DNA from: Gammaproteobacteria bacterium
Lineage (GTDB): Bacteria > Pseudomonadota > Gammaproteobacteria > Pseudomonadales > Pseudohongiellaceae
Assembly (NCBI GenBank): GCA_028825335.1
Contig: JAPKAI010000020.1
Span: forward strand, 1 to 37,878
Direction of reading: 5' to 3'
DNA: 37,878 nt
In this document: positions 35,235-37,878 of the stretch, piece after piece
How positions within the stretch are numbered: the stretch's first letter is position 1
Layout: each line of letters starts with the position of its first letter
The notes under the pieces: generated by a model
The model's database searches: none
The model's input: the letters and a program-made list of their open reading frames with translations, nothing else
Told to the model about the DNA's origin: nothing
Position numbers and translations under genes: made by a program

Positions 35235-35426
35235 TGTTGGAGCCCATGGGAAGCCAATATTGCTCTGGCTGAACTGGCTATTAGTTCCGAAGACCCGCAC
35301 ACAGGGAAGTTGTATTTTGAAAGAGTAATTCAGATGAAGGGCATGGCGGCATATAGGCACTACTCTGCCCAATTGGAGTCTTTAAAGGTCCAACTCTATC
35401 CCGGTCCGAGAAATGGGCTTAGCTAG
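35235..35426 (+). pseudogene. Possible relic of a TPR-like helical coding region
   Basis: After a TGA at 35232-35234 an open frame with no start codon reads WEANIALAELAISSEDPHTG, then KLYFERVIQMKGMAAYRHYS and ESLKVQLYPG, ending at TAG 35424-35426. The spacing of aromatic, Ala and Leu residues looks like a pair of helical repeats (TPR-like). No ribosome site or start is available. It may be the end of a lost gene. The assignment rests on composition only. Confidence 0.3.
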
Positions 35427-35523
35427 CAGGCACGACTACCATTAGTTAATATCACGGTAACGTTGCAAGTGCTTAGTAATAATTCTAATCTCCTACGACT
35501 AACTCGGATTGGAGATTAACATC

Positions 35524-35985
35524 GTGACTAAGAAAATTTATCTGGCCCTCGCGTTGAGCACTACACTCATCGCCATCTCACTACTTCAAGCAGAAGAATC
35601 CCCGGCCAGCGAGTACGATCCAGTAGCTATTCCACTCGCCGACATTCAGTGGGGCCCACCCGGCGGCGGCAATGGCGCTCCAGTGGGTGTTCAAACCGCG
35701 CGGCAGGGAACCGACTCGGCCACGGGCGGTATAACCTATTACGCGAAGTTTCCAGCTGGCTCTCACTTCGATACGCATTGGCACACCCATGACGAATTCG
35801 TGGTGGTGGTGCAGGGTACTGTGACGATCGTTCTGGGAGAGGAGAGTCACTCGGTGAGTACTGGTAGCTATATTGTCATACCCGGCAAGCTAAATCATTC
35901 TTGGGACGTGCCAGAGGGCGCAGAGGATGCAGTGATTGTGGTGCGTCGTGGTGGTCCTGCGGACTTTCACTTCTTAGACAGGTAG
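35524..35985 (+). CDS. Exported single-cupin protein
   Basis: The GTG at 35524 is chosen since GGAG lies 10 bases upstream and the signal peptide then begins MTKKIYLALALS. A TTG at 35509 would overlap that site. The 153-residue protein has a signal peptide to about residue 23 and one cupin_2 barrel. Metal-site motif 1 is HFDTHWHTHDEFVVVVQG (H85, H87 or H89, E91), and motif 2 is GSYIVIPGKLNHSW with its histidine. Small metal-bound cupins are often isomerases, dioxygenases or sensors. No specific activity can be assigned. It is convergent with the monooxygenase gene across a shared bidirectional terminator. Confidence 0.9.
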   Translation: MTKKIYLALALSTTLIAISLLQAEESPASEYDPVAIPLADIQWGPPGGGNGAPVGVQTARQGTDSATGGITYYAKFPAGSHFDTHWHTHDEFVVVVQGTVTIVLGEESHSVSTGSYIVIPGKLNHSWDVPEGAEDAVIVVRRGGPADFHFLDR

Positions 35986-36038
35986 ATAGATAGGCAGGTA
36001 GCAAGACAAACCTATCGCCAACAAGAATCGAGATCAAT

Positions 36039-36072
36039 AAAAAGGCCGAGGGTTTAAACCCTCGGCCTTTTT
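36039..36072. terminator. Bidirectional terminator between cupin and monooxygenase genes
   Basis: A perfect palindromic stem, GGCCGAGGGTTT with AAACCCTCGGCC, flanked by A-run and T-run. It sits between convergent gene ends and can serve both. Confidence 0.93.
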
Positions 36073-36103
36073 ATTTCACACTTTCTTAACTACAGGTTTG
36101 TTA

Positions 36104-37450
36104 CTAGTCGTTACCGGCTAGTGAACGTTCTTCTTTATCTTTGCGTTCGGCAACTAACTGCTCGAAGCCTTCGTCGTCTAGATGAGTTATAGCTAGCCAT
36201 GCGTGAGTCATCTCATCGCCAGTACGGCTGCCACCCATTACCCACATATCCGGATCAGGGTTGTTGGGGTTGTCAGCTGTGTTGTCGTACCACTGCTTCA
36301 ATACCAATACCGCGCCCGCAGGTATTAGGGGAGCTACGTCTTCGTTGTAGATGTGACTGTGGTGCCATGTAGCGCTCCACTTTGAGACCTGGCTGATCTG
36401 CTCAGTGCGACCAGTCTCCGGATAGAAGATTTCCAGCGAGGCAGCATTCATGCGCAAGTGGCCATGAGGCTGAAAGCTGTCAAGACGAACCGGGTGATCG
36501 AAGGAATGAAATCCCTGTGTCATGGAATAACCATTCGGTGGGATGACAATGTCTTCCTGTGGGCTGATCTGATAAAGAGCTAGGTCCTGCTTGTATTTAG
36601 CTTCTTCCTCGTAACCTACTGGGTGCAACCAGAGGCCGATCTCAACCACGTTGTCTTCAATCATAGTGCCGGCAGCTGTCGCGCCAACACCACCTGGGAA
36701 CATGTGGATGCTCCAGCTAACCACTGCGTTTGCTGGGAGTGTGCGGCATACGCCTTCAGGAACGATCTCGCCCCATTTGCCCATGGCATACTCAGTAAGC
36801 ATACTTTGTCGCTCCATGGAGCCGTCTGGCTGTTCCAACACAACTGATGAATTCGCATGGTGAACTACCGCTTTGGCATCGCCTCTTGGCTTAACCTGTA
36901 CCGCCTTGATGCAGCGATCTACTTTCATGCCGCTCGGTACGTAGTGATTACTCCACAGGTCATTGCCGTTGGCAGGAATATCGATAGAGATGGAAGGAAT
37001 GATTGTGTCTGGCTGACCGAACTGAGAAACAAAGTTCCATTCGCTAGGGTCATTCATCTCAGGCATAGCCACGACAATATCTGCATCGCCCATTGGCGAA
37101 CCCTGGTTTACCCAGGCTACGATAGTATCGATCTCTGTCTGTTCTAAGCGCCAGTCGCCTTCGAGATCCTGAATGCCGATGCCATGGTCATAGGCATAGG
37201 GAGGCATTTCACGGTTCGCGACTCGCATCTGGATCAGTGGTGCCCAAGGGCGAACCTGATCGTAGTTTGTGAGCTGCATGGGGCCGATTCCGCCTTCGCG
37301 GTGGCAGACTACGCAGTTCTCGTTGAGGATCTTTCCGACTTCACCGTTATAGGTGACGTCATGATCAGCAGCTGACTGAGCCAGAGCCGAAACTTGAAAC
37401 CCTGCTGCGGCAAGTGCGGCGAGTCCTAACCAGCCTTTCGAAATACTCAT
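36104..37450 (-). CDS. Cytochrome c fused to copper type II monooxygenase-like domain (copy 1)
   Basis: A 448-residue exported protein. The signal peptide ends near residue 25 (SALAQ). A single c-heme site CVVCH lies at 46-50, with REMPPY (80-85) as probable Met ligand. The C-terminal two thirds resemble peptidylglycine alpha-hydroxylating monooxygenase (PHM). HH at 197-198 and H249 (SWSIHMF) stand at the places of the first copper site. PHGHLRM (H329, H331) and M414 in GDEMTHAW stand at the second, where rat PHM has His242, His244 and Met314. Such enzymes hydroxylate C-H bonds with O2, and the heme could deliver electrons in place of ascorbate. An AAGGAGAG ribosome site is present. A second copy begins its end at 37703. 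Confidence 0.82.
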   Translation of the reverse strand: MSISKGWLGLAALAAAGFQVSALAQSAADHDVTYNGEVGKILNENCVVCHREGGIGPMQLTNYDQVRPWAPLIQMRVANREMPPYAYDHGIGIQDLEGDWRLEQTEIDTIVAWVNQGSPMGDADIVVAMPEMNDPSEWNFVSQFGQPDTIIPSISIDIPANGNDLWSNHYVPSGMKVDRCIKAVQVKPRGDAKAVVHHANSSVVLEQPDGSMERQSMLTEYAMGKWGEIVPEGVCRTLPANAVVSWSIHMFPGGVGATAAGTMIEDNVVEIGLWLHPVGYEEEAKYKQDLALYQISPQEDIVIPPNGYSMTQGFHSFDHPVRLDSFQPHGHLRMNAASLEIFYPETGRTEQISQVSKWSATWHHSHIYNEDVAPLIPAGAVLVLKQWYDNTADNPNNPDPDMWVMGGSRTGDEMTHAWLAITHLDDEGFEQLVAERKDKEERSLAGND

Positions 37451-37617
37451 AAATCTCTCCTTTTGATCCTTAGGAAAATCTCGATTCTATTAGCGTCGAG
37501 TATTCCAATTATTGGATAGATGGATTTTGCAATTTCAGTATATAGACCTTAATTCTACCTCTTTTTAGAGGCTGGATGAAGCAGTAACAGCGCATATATT
37601 GACAAAATCCAGACAAT

Positions 37618-37655
37618 AAAAAAGGCCGGTTAATCGAGATTAACTGGCCTTTTGG
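37618..37655 (-). terminator. Terminator of the upstream monooxygenase copy
   Basis: GGCCGGTTAATC pairs with GATTAACTGGCC (one G-U pair), and an A-run on the low side gives the U-tract for minus-strand transcripts. It separates the two tandem copies. Confidence 0.85.
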
Positions 37656-37702
37656 GCTGCTTAGAAGAGGTTAGCCCAATTCTAAGTAGCTAAAGCTAAG
37701 TA

Positions 37703-37878
37703 CTAGTCGTTGCCGGCTAGTGAACGCTCTTCTTTTTCTGTGCGATCTGCAACGATATTTTCATAGCCTTCCTCATCGAGGTGAGTAACCGCGATCCAAG
37801 CATGAGACATCTCGTCGCCAGTGCGGCTTCCGCCTACAACCCACTGATCAGGATCAGGGTTATTTGGGTTATTAGCTG
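37703..37878 (-). CDS. Cytochrome c-monooxygenase fusion, copy 2 (C-terminal 57 residues only)
   Basis: The window edge cuts this gene, leaving its last 57 residues. They match copy 1 at 44 of 57 positions by my count, including the end EERSLAGND and the copper-ligand segment GDEMSHAW. The gene runs in the same direction as copy 1 and has its own terminator, so the two are tandem duplicates but probably separate transcripts. Whether copy 2 has the heme domain cannot be seen here. Confidence 0.88.
   Translation of the reverse strand, partial: ANNPNNPDPDQWVVGGSRTGDEMSHAWIAVTHLDEEGYENIVADRTEKEERSLAGND

Noticed and set aside
1-37878. CRISPR arrays, tRNA genes, insertion sequences, phage or secretion-system genes
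   Set aside because: No regular spaced repeats, cloverleaf sequences, transposase motifs or terminal inverted repeats were noticed by eye. A covariance-model or repeat-finder run would be needed for certainty.

Overview
The window looks like a free-living, probably marine, gammaproteobacterium of medium G+C. This is inferred from the Hsp33 and malic enzyme types and from the large number of exported oxidative enzymes. No rRNA, tRNA, CRISPR array, insertion sequence, phage gene or origin was recognised. Most of the complete genes encode proteins with signal peptides, so much of the region serves the periplasm or cell surface.

Layout. (1) 232-1773: an acyl/aryl-CoA ligase. (2) 7051-1935, minus strand: a compact run of serine hydrolase, D-aminoacylase-type amidohydrolase and a heme-fused PQQ dehydrogenase. 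(3) 7429-8301: Hsp33, then a broken class-3 lipase gene (8395-9073). (4) 10898-9210, minus: NAD malic enzyme. (5) 11224-13656: a diheme cytochrome c and a heme-less PQQ dehydrogenase, i.e. the two halves of (2) as separate genes. (6) 17301-13702, minus: an MDR-like DUF2855 protein, an FAD oxidoreductase and an exported fumarylacetoacetate-hydrolase-fold protein. (7) 19530-17876, minus: a small exported protein built of three 35-residue repeats, then a PQQ-dependent aldose-type sugar dehydrogenase. (8) 19923-23142: a large PQQ dehydrogenase followed by two YceI-family proteins, closed by a strong terminator. (9) 23417-30018: a DUF305/LVIVD fusion protein, an exported protein of unknown function, a CoA transferase, an HD-GYP gene remnant and a renalase-like FAD protein. 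(10) 30195-35985: two NHL beta-propeller proteins, a fasciclin protein, a SOUL heme-binding protein and an exported cupin, with broken VOC and alpha/beta-hydrolase genes in between. (11) 37878-36104, minus: two tandem copies (the second cut by the window edge) of a cytochrome c fused to a copper type II monooxygenase-like domain.

How it fits together. Four PQQ enzymes, three kinds of c-heme modules, two YceI proteins (a family known to bind polyprenyl quinones) and a copper-monooxygenase fusion suggest a region specialised for periplasmic oxidation of small alcohols, sugars or aldehydes, with electrons passed to cytochrome c or quinone. The cytosolic CoA ligase, CoA transferase and malic enzyme could process the resulting acids, but that link is inference.

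The most notable points are the 35-residue single-histidine repeat protein, the copper-monooxygenase (PHM-like) genes lying near two PAL-like NHL propellers, the PQQ-dehydrogenase/YceI/YceI operon, the exported FAH-fold enzyme, and at least four decaying genes hidden in apparently empty gaps.
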